Part shown: positions 10,856 to 22,171 of the stretch, piece after piece
Position numbering within the stretch: position 1 is the first letter of the stretch
Layout: each line of letters opens with the position of its first letter
Assembly: GCF_030272615.1 (NCBI RefSeq)
Contig: NC_081415.1
Location: forward strand, 232,571,303 to 232,631,302
DNA: 60,000 nt
Reading direction: 5' to 3'
Source: Cryptomeria japonica
Taxonomy: Eukaryota > Streptophyta > Pinopsida > Cupressales > Cupressaceae
Notes under the pieces: generated by a model
What the model saw: only the letters and a program-made list of their open reading frames with translations
What the model was told of the DNA's origin: nothing
Databases searched by the model: none
Translations under genes and position numbers: made by a program

Positions 10856-13800
10856 TCAACCTTGTAACTGAGTAGTTACAATTTGAAATAGATCCACCAA
10901 AATCAAGTTTATACTCTCCATAAACTTTTTACTATCTCTTATCGTTGTCTCTGTTCTTTTAGCTGTACCGGTGAAATGCTCCAAATGCTCTGCCAATGTT
11001 TTTTGTCCCTGTATTAGTGCCTCAGATACTTCCTTCTGCAATGATGCTAGATAGTCCAATCTTGGACTTAGTTTTAATCTTAGATGCTTTGCCTTATTCA
11101 CTATTCTCTCTTTTTCTCTTTCTAATTTATGTAATTCTTCCTCAAAATTTGTTATCTTTTGTTCAAAAACTGATAATGTATCAGGTGAGTTAACAAAATT
11201 ATCTGCAAATTTATTGATTTCATCTTGTACCTTGCTCATCTTCTTATCTATATCTACAGTCAAAAATTTTGTCTTACAGGTGTCTTTGTACAGAGTTTTG
11301 AACTCTTTCAATAAATTACATAGTTCTGGTAGAAGTGTGTCAAAATCTCTTGTACACTTCTTTATCTACTCATCAAAGAACTTTTGCTTTTCAATTTCCA
11401 CTTTGTCCTTCAATGTCTCTTCCTTTATTTTCTCAATGTTTTCTGTGATATATTTACACAAGGTATCAAGTTGTCCTAAAGAATCTTTATTGTCTATATT
11501 ACAGTTAGGAGCAATTACCTTCAAAATTGGTATGGTGTCATCTATTGCCTTATAAGCTTGTGAGCTGCAATTTGTTATCTTTTTAATTGAATCCAATAGT
11601 ACCTCAGTCACATTAGTTGATTTGTAGCCTGATGATGAACCTACATTCTGAGTACCGCCAATGGAAGTAACCAAGCTTGTATTAACCTCTGGTAGGTCTG
11701 TTTGTGTTTGCATTTCCTTAAGCAATGGTTTTTCTACTTCTCCAGTTGCCGGTGGCACTGTTTCCTTATGAACTTATTCCTGTTTCTATTGTTGTTCCTG
11801 TTTAGGAGCCTTTTGCTCTGTTTGTTTCTTTGTTTGTTGCATTATCTCAGTCTGAGTCTGAGTTTCTACCTATTTCTCTTTGTCATCTGTCAGTTTCTTC
11901 TGTGTGTTATCAGTTTTCTCAGCTACCGGTGGCTCACTAACCATTTCAGTCTAATCAGTTATATCTTTGTCTACCACAATGTTGATCTTTTGAGTATCAA
12001 CATCCATTGTATATAAGACTTCAGGATTAGGATTGACATCCTCTACATCCATACTTTCAACTGTCGGTTGATCTTTTGTAGCTGTTGTTGTTACCGGTGG
12101 AGTAATAAAAGGAGGTGGGTGTAAGTTGTCTTTAACCTTGATACTAGGTGGTCCACCAACTTTACCTTTACCCTTGACTCTTTCTTTCTGATATACCTTT
12201 ATAGGTTTGTGGCTCATGTATTCTTCTTGTTTTTCTTTTTCCACTAGGAAAATGTCCCATGCATTTTCTGTCTCCTCAGTCACCTCATTAACTCTTCCAA
12301 CCATTAAAGCAATGTGCCAGTGTGCAGTAGAAAATACTAACCGGTTGGCTTGAGCAATTAAGTCATCAATTTCTTTGGGTGAGTTCACTGGATATACAGC
12401 AAGTAGCTTTTCTATCTTTATTTTCTTGTCAAGTTCTACTACTGCTTGTCTCCTTGCTTCCAGTCTCTTAAATAGTTCATTTGGTACTTCATCTACTACT
12501 TCCATCAAAAATTTCTTATACATATCCATATGCAATATAACACTGTTTTCTACTTGTTCTTTTTCACCAGCTGATAGAGTGTCATATAGTTTCTCTATAT
12601 TCTTCAATTTCCCTTCCTCTGTGATTTCATTCAACAGTATGTCAAGAGGGGCCAAGTCCTTGTTTGTCCTCTTCTTCTTCTTGGGTGTCAGTTTCTTCTT
12701 CTTTGTTGTAGCCTTTCTTACCAGAGATCTCACTGCTTGTTGTTTTTGTCTTGTCCTCTTAGGTGAGGGTGTGGTTGCTGGTAAGGGATCTCTTTTCCTT
12801 ACAACTCTCTTGAAAGTCGCAGGCATGTCATTCTCCGAAGAAGTACCTACCGGTGATAGGTGAGTTTCAGGTTGTGGAGTTGCTAACTCATCCTTTGTTA
12901 TACTAGTTTGTTCCATTACTTTATCCTTGATCTCCTTTGCTTTCCTAGAACCTTTTCTTACAACTGCCTCAACCTTATTCACTCTTTTCTTAGATTGTAT
13001 TTGGCTTTCAATAGTTTCTGTACTACCAAATATTTCTTCCTTAGATTCTTTAGGGGCTTCTAGAAATGCTTTAGCATATGTTTCAATTATATGATCATCT
13101 ATTTCGTAGCCCATCTCTGTTACCCAAACTATCCTAGGGATGACTGCTTCCATCTAGATCCCATCCTGCTTGATTACAAAGCATATTTCATCCTTATATT
13201 TGTCAACAATCTTTTGTTATAATCTAATTCTTTTCTTCATTTTGGCCTTAAGTACTTGAAATAAATCATGGATATTGTTTTCCTTATCTTCTCCCATATT
13301 ATTGAATAGTTATGTTAATTGTTTACCTACCGGTATATCATATCCAAGTTCTTTGTAGCCTATACCAGGAACCTGTTTGGTTATATGTAACATCAGACAT
13401 ACTAACAAATTTCCAAATTTAAAAGTTCCTTTCTTGTCCTTCTTAATATTGCCTAAGTTGTCAATTAATTTGTCCTTCAACCACTCACATACATCAATCT
13501 TTGCATTATTTGTGACCATATCATAAGCACTCTTAATGCATAAACTTGAAACTGAATTGAGTCTATTTGAATGAGTAGCTTTATATCCTAATATCATGCT
13601 GATAAATCTCACATTAATATCTGTTACATCATTTACTCTTAAGGACCTTCTATCGGATGTGGCACCAGTTAGGTTTATAACTAGGTCATTGGATACCTTC
13701 TTAGTTTTGTTTGGACTTTTACCGGTGTTCGGTAACCCTGTGACAGCTTTCATAGCTTCCTTGGTGATTTTGTGAATTGCATCTAACCAGAAAAATTCAC

Positions 13801-14161
13801 CATGTACCTTGCTTAAGACTATCCTAATCACATCCTTGGGGAATTCAGGAATGCTAAGGATCTCTGTAAATCCTAGGGTTTCAATGATCTTGTGTTCATC
13901 TTTTACATTGCCAAATTCATCACATATGGTAGTTTTAAACATGGTTTTAATCTCTTCATCTCCTAGTTCCTCAATGCTACAATGAATGTAAATTCTGGGG
14001 TCTTCAACATAAACAACTCCCTTAGGAATTTGAGAAAAAGCACCTAAGGTATCATCTTTCTTTGCTACCTCAGGAACTAATTGATATACGAGCCTAGGTC
14101 TTTTTATATCTTCGACAATAGTAGGGTTTTCTATATATTCAATTGTAGAGGTGGATGCCAT
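10856..14161 (-). pseudogene. Element C ORF2: unknown protein of about 1,100 codons, nonsense codons only
   Basis: One minus-strand frame from ATG 14161 (MASTSTIEYIENPTIVED) to about 10856, interrupted by several in-frame stops (for example at 13310-13312 and just upstream of 13153) but no frameshift. Residues 1-280 form a helical domain with a KITKEAMKAVTGLP motif. The middle is Lys/Arg/Ser/Thr-rich with runs of basic residues, suggesting a nuclear or nucleic-acid-binding linker. Then come a conserved helical block (KKIKIEKLLAVYP ... LMVGRVNEVTEE) and a C-terminal coiled coil (KERIVNKAKHLRLKLSPRLD). All blocks recur in element E. I know no named family; the N-terminus may be a remote relative of plant mobile or transposon-protein domains (inference). 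Confidence 0.7.
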
Positions 14162-14633
14162 GATAAAATACCTTTTACTGCCTTTAGGATGGATGATTGC
14201 TTGAAGTGTTCTTTCCTCTTGCTCGAAATGCCTTAGCTCGGAATCTTCGCGCTCTTCGTAGGTTTGAAATCTCGGTAAAATGAAAGGGAGCCAAAACCTC
14301 AAATTTATAGTGTCTTTTTGCCATCTACCACATTAAATGCATGCCGGTTAAGTATTCACTTAGCATTGTCTTCCAGTAATAAGTAATTTCCAACTTCTCA
14401 TCTCTAACCAAGGGAATAATAGCACATGTGTCATTAGATTGCCAACCCCTCAAGAAAACTTTCTTCAATTAGATGAAGAACTTCTTGCCGGTGGAGCACT
14501 GCTCTATCCTGTCGGTGAAGCATCACTCTGTCCTGCCGGTGAAGCATTGACTAGTTCTACCGGTGGAGGAGTATTCCCAATATTTAGTTCAACTTTTCTA
14601 ATCCATTGTTTTGAGAATTCTTGCTTAACCTCT

Positions 14634-15205
14634 TCAACTTTTGTTGTCTACCAGTGATCCTTTACTTCTACAGAATTTTGCACTATGCCCAATCTTGTTA
14701 CATGCATAACAAGTTACATTATTCTTCTGAATAGCTTTCCCATAACCTATGCCAGTTTTTGTTTTGAATTGATTAGATAAATGTCCAAATCTTCCACAAA
14801 CATAACATCTCACATTCATTCTGCAATTTTCAGAGTTGTGACCAACTTTGTTGCATTTTGAACATTGACCAGTGGGAGTGTTGATATTTTGATAATTTCT
14901 AGATCTACATTCATTTGCTCTATAACCATACTTATTATAGTTAAAGCATTTTCCATTGAATTTATAAGCATTAGGTTGTCTTACCAGTTTGCTATGATCC
15001 TGAGTATTTGCAGTACCAGAGCTTTCACCAACTTCAAAGCCAATTCCAGAAGTGTCACCTTTAGGTTTTTGATTATTCAGCAAGGTGCCAAGTTCCTCTG
15101 AGCTTTTCTTGAATTTTTCGTTATGTTGATTTGCAGTTTCTAGTTCTCTTTCTAAGACCTCTTTCTATCTCATCAGTTCATTGGATTCATTCTGAGTGTG
15201 CATCA
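14634..15205 (-). pseudogene. Element C ORF1, C-terminal part: four zinc knuckles
   Basis: This continues the frame that begins at 44635 on the other side of element B; removing B and one copy of GATCT keeps the reading frame exactly. The segment holds a coiled-coil end and four CCHC-type knuckles. The first is degenerate (CFNYNKYGYRANEC), the second intact (CSKCNKVGHNSENC), the third has lost its last Cys (CYVCGRFGHLSNQF), and the fourth is intact (CYACNKIGHSAKFC). Such knuckles bind RNA in Gag proteins. A frameshift or stop near 14640-14660 ends the frame earlier than in E, where a further conserved tail follows. A stop also lies near 15166. Confidence 0.75.
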
Positions 15206-15210
15206 GATCT

Positions 15211-16700
15211 TGTTGGCAATATAGCATTATAACAGACAATGAAAGATTGTTGGCATTTCAATAAGGATATTGAGAAGGTTGTTGATGAGTATGGATATAA
15301 CTGATTAAGGATGTTTACTGTCTTGATATTATTATTTTGTCATTGATGTCAAGAAATTGATTTTCTAATTCAGTATGATGTTGCCATATCTTGAGAAGTA
15401 TGATTTGAAGAATATAAAGATGTCGGTAAAAGACACAAGAAAGATTATGATGAATAAGAAGATGAATAAGGTATTCAATGGGCAACTATTATTGAGTCAG
15501 ACAATGATGAGATCATGATGTTTAGATTGTTTTAACATCATACATATGTTGTAAATTGAAAGGTTAATACTATACTATGTTACCAAGCAAAGAACCTAGT
15601 CGGTAAACCCTAAGGTTATCGCTATTGGTTAATATAGGCGGAATGTCTACCGAGTGAAGTTTAGTATTTACCGAGTTGTAACCGAGCTATAACAGAATGC
15701 ATTAAATGGTTACATGTGATATTTAATGAAGGAAGTTGTTAAGCTGGAACTGATTAAATGATTGGTATGTTGTGCATGAAGTTTGTTAATGAATCTAAGG
15801 TAATGGAAAGTCGGCATGAAGATCTACAGGGCAGATTGAACCGCAATACCCTGGCACAAGTTCCAAGAAATATATGCAAGTTCCTAGGTGGGGTAAAACA
15901 TTTTTAGATCAAAAGATGCATTGAACCTGGACATTGATATGGGAAATGTGATCAAGGAGATTAAACGGTTAGCTAATTGTTTATAAATAGGAAACTATTG
16001 ATAAACAATGCATGCGGGCAAGTGTATGCACAGGGATGCTACATAGTGATTACCAAGCACAGAAGCTTGAAGACCTATTTGAATAACAGAGTATAGAAGC
16101 CCAGTAGATGGACAAGATTAGCTCTATGTCTAGATTGTATTGAACTAATAAGAATCTACTTTAGCATTTTAGATGTGAAGTTGCAGATAGATTTTTATTA
16201 CTGTTATTTTGTGAAAGTGACAGAAAATATCTTAACCAAGTGGACTTAACAGTCTTATTTGTAAAACCCTCTAGCAAGGTGACATTTTGATTAAGTGTTT
16301 GAAATCCTTTAACAAGGTCACTTCTAACAAGGTGAAGAAACTAACAAATGTGAGGGAAATCCCTTAACCGGGTCACATCTAGCAATGTGTTTGTAATATT
16401 TAACAGGATTTGCTTTTAACCGAGCATACTCTAGAAGAGTATATTTCTTAGTGGGTCCGAAATCCCACAGTGGTTTTTCCCTATTTGGGTTTCCATGTTA
16501 AATCTGGTGTTATGAGGTTTATGATGTTTATATGCTTTTGAGTTTGCATGTTTAACAGTTTTGGTTATATTATTGAAGTATATGTTACTGAGGTTGAATC
16601 TGATGTTTTTATGGAAGATTAAGTTTGTATGATTCACCCCCCCCCCCTCTCATCTTGTTGGCTATTAGATCTGTACTTACATTTAGTATCATAACTATCA
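15211..16700 (+). repeat. Element B 5' LTR
   Basis: 1,490 bp, TGTTGGCAATATAGC to AACTATCA. A TATA box (TATAAATAG) lies at 15982-15990. A C-run following GATTCA lies near 16630, like that of the element C and E LTRs. Compared with the 3' LTR it shows scattered substitutions and two compensating indels near 15600-15650, so equal length is coincidental. Confidence 0.9.
15982..15990 (+). promoter_or_regulatory. Element B LTR TATA box
   Basis: TATAAATAG in the LTR at the expected U3 position, conserved at 43541-43549 in the other LTR. It would drive the genomic transcript of B. Confidence 0.6.
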
Positions 16701-16702
16701 AT

Positions 16703-16714
16703 TGGTATCAGAGC
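16703..16714 (+). other. Element B primer-binding site (tRNA-iMet type)
   Basis: TGGTATCAGAGC two bases after the LTR end; same sequence and spacing as in element C. Confidence 0.85.
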
Positions 16715-16764
16715 TTTGGACTCTAGAAGAAAAGTTTAAAGGCACTTGAGTTAAAGATCCAAAG

Positions 16765-16867
16765 ATGTATAAGAGGGATGCACCGAAGCTGAACAAGTCA
16801 AGTTTCTCTACATGGCAGAAAAGGATGAAGTTGCATCTATCAGGAGTTGGAGAATATACTATATACT
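16765..16867 (+). pseudogene. Element B gag, N-terminal piece
   Basis: Starts ATG 16765 and reads a typical Copia Gag beginning (KLNKSSFSTWQKRMKLHLSG). It is cut at 16867 by element A. The next gag sequence, at 38510, corresponds to a much later part of the domain, so roughly 250-300 bp of gag (estimated from usual Copia Gag length) are missing between the two flanks. Confidence 0.7.
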
Positions 16868-17226
16868 TGTAACATAGAAATTAGGATTCATCAAAAGATA
16901 AGTAGATCAATCAAAACATTAAACATGATAGCTCAATCAAAGAAATACTCATTGCAATGAACCTAATTCTAAAGCACATTCAATGAAGGTATGAAAATGA
17001 AGCATTCAAAAGAAAACATTATGCAAACCAGATTCAAGATTGAATACTCCTTCCATGCGGCTCCATTGTTGTTCTTTCCTCTTCAATAATTTTGTGGATC
17101 TCACCTACAAGTGCTCTCACAATTGAAAGCAAAAAGCTCAAGAGTACTAGAACGAAAATTCAGTAGTTTGTTAGCAATTTAGAATTCATGAAGTGATTGA
17201 AGGAATTGAAGAAGAAAAATTATCCA

Positions 17227-17233
17227 ATTTATA
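17227..17233 (-). promoter_or_regulatory. Candidate TATA box of element A LTR
   Basis: Minus strand reads CTATAAATTGG here, about 360 bp before the LTR end, a reasonable U3/R position. The same site is at 33692-33698 in the 5' LTR, where it would start the genomic transcript. Confidence 0.45.
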
Positions 17234-17929
17234 GAGAAATTGGAGAAGTGACAAGATTGGCATGATGCAATTCAAATGGAAATTGCAAATCAATATGTTA
17301 ATTATGACAAATTATGCAAATTATGCACTTTCCATGCACAATTTTGATTGATTGATTATGACACATTTCATGTCAAAATTGATTGATTAAATCAATTATG
17401 ACAATTTCATGACAAATTGAAATGCCACTCCCATAGAATTAGGAGATGAATTAGGAGGGAAAAAGAATTAGAAATTTGAAAATTAGGAATTTGAAATTGA
17501 TGACAAATTAGGAATTTGAAATTGATGACAAATTAGGAAATTGGAATTAGAAATTGATGAAAAATAGGATTTAGTGAATTAGTGAATTAATTAATAATTT
17601 TTCATTTATTAATCAATTCACAAAGAGGAACAATTAGCCAATTAAATAAAGATTTAATTGTAATAAGAAGACTTAGGATAAATAAGTAATTTATTTAATC
17701 CTAAAGGAAGAAATGACAAATTAGGTTAAATGACTAAATCATAAAACCCTAGAAGACGAATTAGAAATGCGAAAATGACAATTAGGTCTTGATTAAAGAT
17801 AATTAATGTCATGATTTGATTTTGGTAAATGACCAATACGACAAAATGATTTGATTGAGAAATACGCCAATTGACATGATTTGATCCAAATTGACACAAT
17901 TGAGACAGATAATGATTGATAGTGAAATG

Positions 17930-18100
17930 ATCGCAAAATGACAAGATTGACAAGAGGACGAGGATCGATGATAAAATAGATTGCAAGATGACAAGATTGA
18001 AAATAACCACGATCGATGACAAATCGATCGCAAAATGACAAGATTGAACATGACAACGATCGATGACAAATCGATCGTTAAAATGACAAGGTTGAAGGAT
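17930..18100. repeat. Tandem repeat with CGATCGAT inverted repeats inside element A LTR
   Basis: Units built on GCAAAATGACAAGATTGA followed by a GATCGATGACAAATCGATCG-type stretch repeat about three times, period about 50 bp. Perfect 8-bp inverted repeats with the 5-nt loop GACAA lie at 18010-18030 and 18057-18077. An identical array is at 34395-34565. Confidence 0.7.
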
Positions 18101-18428
18101 TGATGATGATAAGATTGATGATAAGATTGATAAGAGGACAAAACCCTAATTAGGATTGACGATGTCCAAAATGATGTCAAATAAGCATGCTCATTGATGC
18201 AATAAGATAAAATTGATCAAAATCATGACTGGATAATGTTGTCGACAAGACCAAATTCGAAGACGAGATGATTGAAGAATGTAGAAGAATCACTCAATGT
18301 TCGCAAATGATAAAGACCAAGTGCGTGACATAGGAGAAATGTTAATGCGACGCAAAAACCTAAAATGAGGCAATGCGCAAATGTTAAAGTGTGACCTCAC
18401 AAGCGTTGACCATTTTTGGGTGTCTACA

Positions 18429-18443
18429 TTTTGCCCCTCTTTG
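18429..18443 (-). other. Element A polypurine tract (3' LTR side)
   Basis: Minus strand reads CAAAGAGGGGCAAAA immediately before TGTAGACACCC. This is what fixes the LTR at 1.56 kb instead of 5.2 kb. Confidence 0.7.
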
Positions 18444-18701
18444 AGACAATGCAATTCTGAGCGTTGTTTCAAAGAACAATAACTAAATGCCCCAGACAAT
18501 AATAATGACATATGCATGCCCCCTCGAGGAATTGGCCGGAAACATGCGGAAAAGAGGCCAATTGATCGATAAAAATGATAGGATCGAACGGACCGACAAT
18601 CGGAGATCGGATGCATGACAAACAATCAATTTAATGTGCATAAGACCGCGACCAACATAAGATGGAGAGGATGCACGTCCATCTATGCAATGACAAAGAG
18701 C

Positions 18702-18709
18702 TATAAATG
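18702..18709 (+). promoter_or_regulatory. Possible TATA box for the antisense ORF
   Basis: CTATAAATGG lies on the plus strand about 520 bp upstream of the ATG at 19227 and upstream of the phased motif cluster. It is identical in the second copy (35167-35174). There is no transcript evidence. Confidence 0.3.
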
Positions 18710-18961
18710 GGACCAAGAGGGTGAAAATGACTCATTTGCAGTAGCTAAAGAGGAGAATTTGTTGCTCTGGACAAGGACACTTGCAGACAGATGGCGAACA
18801 TTCCAATGACGGGTCACCTTGGAGAACGTGTACGCACATTCAGACGACTGGACGATGCAGGAGCAGCGGTATGTATCTCGAAAACCCATGTTTTTGATTT
18901 CATGAATTTTGATGGCTTACGGGACATTGCGGGGCCCACAGAGGATACCAAAATGAACTCC

Positions 18962-19050
18962 TGCGCTTGTGTAAGGAGTTCTGCGCTTGTGTATGAATAC
19001 ACAAGCGCAATTCATCTAACACAGGCGCAAGTTTCTCCAACACAGGCGCA
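18962..19050. repeat. Phased ACACARGCGCA motif cluster with perfect hairpin (copy 1)
   Basis: Five 11-bp motifs: reverse (TGCGCTTGTGT) at 18962 and 18982, forward (ACACARGCGCA) at 18999, 19019 and 19040; start-to-start spacing 20, 17, 20, 21 bp. The second and third form an exact inverted repeat, stem TGCGCTTGTGTA with loop TGAA, at 18982-19009. The cluster is 180-265 bp upstream of the antisense ORF start. The sequence between motifs is unrelated. Confidence 0.85.
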
Positions 19051-19226
19051 AGTTGTCTAAAAACCCTAGTTTTGACTTGAAATTGCATGCAAAGGACCTG
19101 ACAAGGGGGGGGGTGGGTAGGATAGGCCAATGTAGATGAAAAACACCCCAATTTGGACATGAAAATGAGGAAATGCAACCCGTAGGAGCAAAACCCTAAA
19201 ACTGACAAAATGATGCCCCGATTGTG

Positions 19227-21068
19227 ATGCAGAGTCGACAATATCCATTGATCGCACGGGAGAATCGACCGAACTGTTTCATGCTACGACATAGACTCAG
19301 GAGCACAGAGAGAGACACATTAGCTGGACTGGGATTGTATTACATCACATATATGCCCGAAATTAGGGCAAACACAGGATTGCTTACCGCATTGGCAGAG
19401 CGATGGCATTCGGAGACTTCCTCATTCCATTTGGCGACTGGCGAGGCGACAGTGACTCTAGAGGATGTATGGCGCATCCTCCGCATTCCTATACATGGGG
19501 AGATGATAGAGTACGACCCAGTGACAGGGAGAGACGCGTTATGCAGACTGTTTGAGTGTGACGCAGAGGATCTAGACATTGTCGAGAGGGAGATTCGGTG
19601 GGAGACTATGGCAGCCGAGTATGAGCAGCGATGTGTGGTGATAGCAGTGGTGATAGCATGTCTTCTGGCAGGTGACAGACGAGGACATGGATTCCCTATT
19701 GGTTGGGGAAGAGTATTAGAGCAGATGGTGACAGAGGGGACAGTGTATGCATGGGGACCATGTGTACTTGCTATGTTATATTTCCAGCTACATCAGATAG
19801 CATATCAGGGAGTGCAGACGCTAAGTTGTGGAGTGACATTGCTTCAGGTATGGGCATTTGAGCATATTGCCATATGTCGGCCGATCACAGATAGACAGGT
19901 TGTACCACACCGACCATATGTGTACAGCTATGGTGGAGCACTGAGACAGGGTCCTTTTGGATACATATTATACTGGCGACATGAGCTAGACAGACTTAGA
20001 GAGTTCATATGGAGGCCATATCTAGATTGCCCCGGATGGTCAGATGATCATGATGAGTTACCATACTGCAGACAGGAGAGGTACTTGATTGGGCGACCAG
20101 TAAACCGTCAGAGAGTGATTGAGTTATACCTGCCAGAGAGGGTCAGACGACAGTTTGGAGAGACACAGGATGTTCCTTGGAGGACTGCATACTTTGCCCG
20201 ATCTCACCGAGAGACGAGTCAGCGGGGTAGTATGATTCAGCCACATATAGCATATGTCGACTTTGCACAGTTACAGCAGAGACAGTGGGAGTGGTGGTCA
20301 GATGTGGTAGATGCTGGGACTACAGAGGAGTATGAGACATGGTTCGCACAGCAACGGCCAGTGCCTTTGACCGATCCGGATATTCCAGTACCGAGGAGAC
20401 AGGAGGACTTCCCACTCACAGGAGAGGAGGGAGATGATGAGGACGAGGAGGATGACGAGGCTGATGAGGATGAGGGTGATGGGGAGGATGACGGAGCTGA
20501 TGGAGGTGATGGGGAGGATGAGGGAGATGATGGTGGGGAGGATGATGAGGAGCCAGACACAGCGGATCAGGAGACTTTGCAGGATATTCCCATAGAGCCA
20601 AAGATAGCTAGGACAGAGGAGATAGACATGTACCAGGCTACCATAGCGAGCCAGCAGGATTATATTGCAACATTGGAGAGACAGCATGAGCAGTTCAGAG
20701 CGGAGATAGCCAGACTCACAGAGGCTCGGGATACAGCCATAGTTCAGGCACAGCGAGAGGGACAGAGAGTCATTGAGTTCATTGGGTCGATCAGGGATGC
20801 CAGTGCACGGGAGATGGCACAGATGCTAGTAGAGACCGGTGAGGAGAGACTGTACTGGAGGACACTATATGAGGGTGCAGTTCCACCGGAGCGGAGAGCA
20901 CCTTCATATCGGGCACGATCGAGGACAGAGAGTAGGTCACGCTCTCGGAGGTCATTGAGCAGCATAGGAGGGAGTGGACCGATGAGACCACCGCAGCCAG
21001 GACCAGGACCAGGTACATCATCTGCGAGACATGGCAGGGATGAGGAGGACAGAGGGAGCACCCAGTGA
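19227..21068 (+). CDS. Antisense plant-mobile-domain-like protein of element A (copy 1)
   Basis: Intact 613-codon ORF from ATG 19227 to TGA 21066, opposite to gag-pol and between pol and the 3' LTR. Residues about 25-300 resemble the plant mobile domain (PMD): a helical start, then ERWHSETSSFHLATGEATVT and LEDVWRILRIPIHG, the phrase typical of that family. Then follow an almost purely Asp/Glu/Gly tract (about 400-446), a coiled-coil-like segment (about 468-541), an Arg-Ser tract (about 559-581) and a Pro/Gly-rich end. PMD-like extra ORFs, including antisense ones, are known in Tat elements; their function is unknown. Acidic and RS tails suggest a nuclear protein (inference). It has no stop, whereas gag-pol on the other strand has four. 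Confidence 0.8.
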   Translation: MQSRQYPLIARENRPNCFMLRHRLRSTERDTLAGLGLYYITYMPEIRANTGLLTALAERWHSETSSFHLATGEATVTLEDVWRILRIPIHGEMIEYDPVTGRDALCRLFECDAEDLDIVEREIRWETMAAEYEQRCVVIAVVIACLLAGDRRGHGFPIGWGRVLEQMVTEGTVYAWGPCVLAMLYFQLHQIAYQGVQTLSCGVTLLQVWAFEHIAICRPITDRQVVPHRPYVYSYGGALRQGPFGYILYWRHELDRLREFIWRPYLDCPGWSDDHDELPYCRQERYLIGRPVNRQRVIELYLPERVRRQFGETQDVPWRTAYFARSHRETSQRGSMIQPHIAYVDFAQLQQRQWEWWSDVVDAGTTEEYETWFAQQRPVPLTDPDIPVPRRQEDFPLTGEEGDDEDEEDDEADEDEGDGEDDGADGGDGEDEGDDGGEDDEEPDTADQETLQDIPIEPKIARTEEIDMYQATIASQQDYIATLERQHEQFRAEIARLTEARDTAIVQAQREGQRVIEFIGSIRDASAREMAQMLVETGEERLYWRTLYEGAVPPERRAPSYRARSRTESRSRSRRSLSSIGGSGPMRPPQPGPGPGTSSARHGRDEEDRGSTQ

Positions 21069-22171
21069 CAGAGGCACGTGCTCCATATGACAGACAGTGG
21101 ACATTATGTAGTTTGACATGTTGTAGTCAGCCTGCGGGCCATACTTAAGACAGACAATCCGATTTTGTACTCCGACATTATTATGATATGTGATATGATA
21201 TGCATCGATATGATGGATGCAATATGTTATGACTTATGGTTTTTTTGCATGTATGGATGACTTATGCACTGGTTTATGAACATGTATGGATGCATTTTTA
21301 TGTATTTTTGATGCATTTATGAAATGAAATGGATAAAATGCTTGATGTAATATGTGATGGAATGCAAATGTACTAACCACATGAATGCAGGATGTAGTAT
21401 ATGTGCGTGGATATCGGAGCACTAGACCGAACTGACTATCCGACCGGACGGAAGAAGTGTTAGTAAGAAGAAATAAGATAGAAGACAGTTAGAGATGATG
21501 AAAATTTGCTTTCAGTAATGCACTTTGTAGGTGAGAACCTTTATTTTTATTTAGCAAAATGGATGCGTAGCATCATGGCATTGAAGACCAGAGCTGAAAT
21601 GCAACCCGATTTGCAAAAGACAGACACATCACAGACAAACGACAATCACAATCAAAAAAGAAAAGGATCATGAGCCATCCCGGTTACTCTAAATCACTCA
21701 GTGACATCATCGAGCAACATAGGGACATGATCGAAGCCAAAGATAAATCAATAAAATGAGAAGACTCACAAATTCAAGCAAATCAAACAAACATCTTGAT
21801 CTTTATTGTCAAAAGTTGAACGTGCTGATAGGACGATCATGCTGTCTGGTTTCAGGAAATGCGGTACCCCGTCTAAGACAGGACACAGTCTGGTTTCGAG
21901 TATACCACACCCTGTATAAGACCCATGATAATGTGACAAGGACAAATGATTTTCGATGCTGATATTCGATTGATATGACAATTTTGATCAGGTTGGAATG
22001 TTTGATTTTGATTGAATAAGTTCATCTGTTAATGCACGATTTCATTAAAGCATAGTGTTTGATTGCGAGTGTCATTGGAGGAATGCTCAGTGATCTGTCG
22101 ATGCACAAAAGGGATAATTATTGCAAAAATGCATGTTTTTGGTTTTTGGAGTTTTTACAATTTTTTTGTGT
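21069..22171. other. Element A 3' internal region downstream of the antisense ORF
   Basis: About 1.1 kb without a recognised gene. It contains ATG-rich simple sequence around 21180-21350 (repeated GCATGTATGGATG, TGATATG). The duplicated block ends at 22044/22045, and the sequence to the right is single copy in this window. Confidence 0.4.

Larger units (their letters stand above)
16868..18428 (-). repeat. Element A 3' LTR
   Basis: 1,561 bp; on minus TGTAGACACCC to CTATGTTACA, directly after a polypurine tract. I noticed no difference from the copy at 33333-34893, so insertion or rearrangement is recent. It contains AATTAGGAAATTGATGACAA-like short repeats (17440-17560) and about three tandem units of roughly 50 bp (17930-18100) carrying CGATCGAT-GACAA-ATCGATCG inverted repeats. 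Confidence 0.85.

Noticed and set aside
17726-18180. Minus-strand ORFs of 87-123 codons in the LTR of A (also 34191-34645)
   Set aside because: They are translations of tandem repeats in U3, without a domain, and duplicated only because the LTR is.
18900-19241. Minus-strand 113-codon ORF over the motif cluster (also 35365-35706), and 33055-33285
   Set aside because: The repeated Leu-Ala-Pro-Val phrases come from the phased DNA motif; the 20/21 spacing breaks heptads and there is no ATG context or domain.
20237-20687. Minus-strand Ser/Pro/His-rich ORFs opposite the acidic tract
   Set aside because: They are shadows of the GAGGAT-rich acidic codons of the antisense ORF, show no domain and depend on codon bias.
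16868-22044. Giant 5.2-kb LTR carrying a protein-coding gene
   Set aside because: A polypurine tract and a TG...CA boundary occur inside at 18428/18429, no polypurine tract lies at 22045, and the right end lacks a target duplication. A 1.56-kb LTR with tandem duplication fits better.
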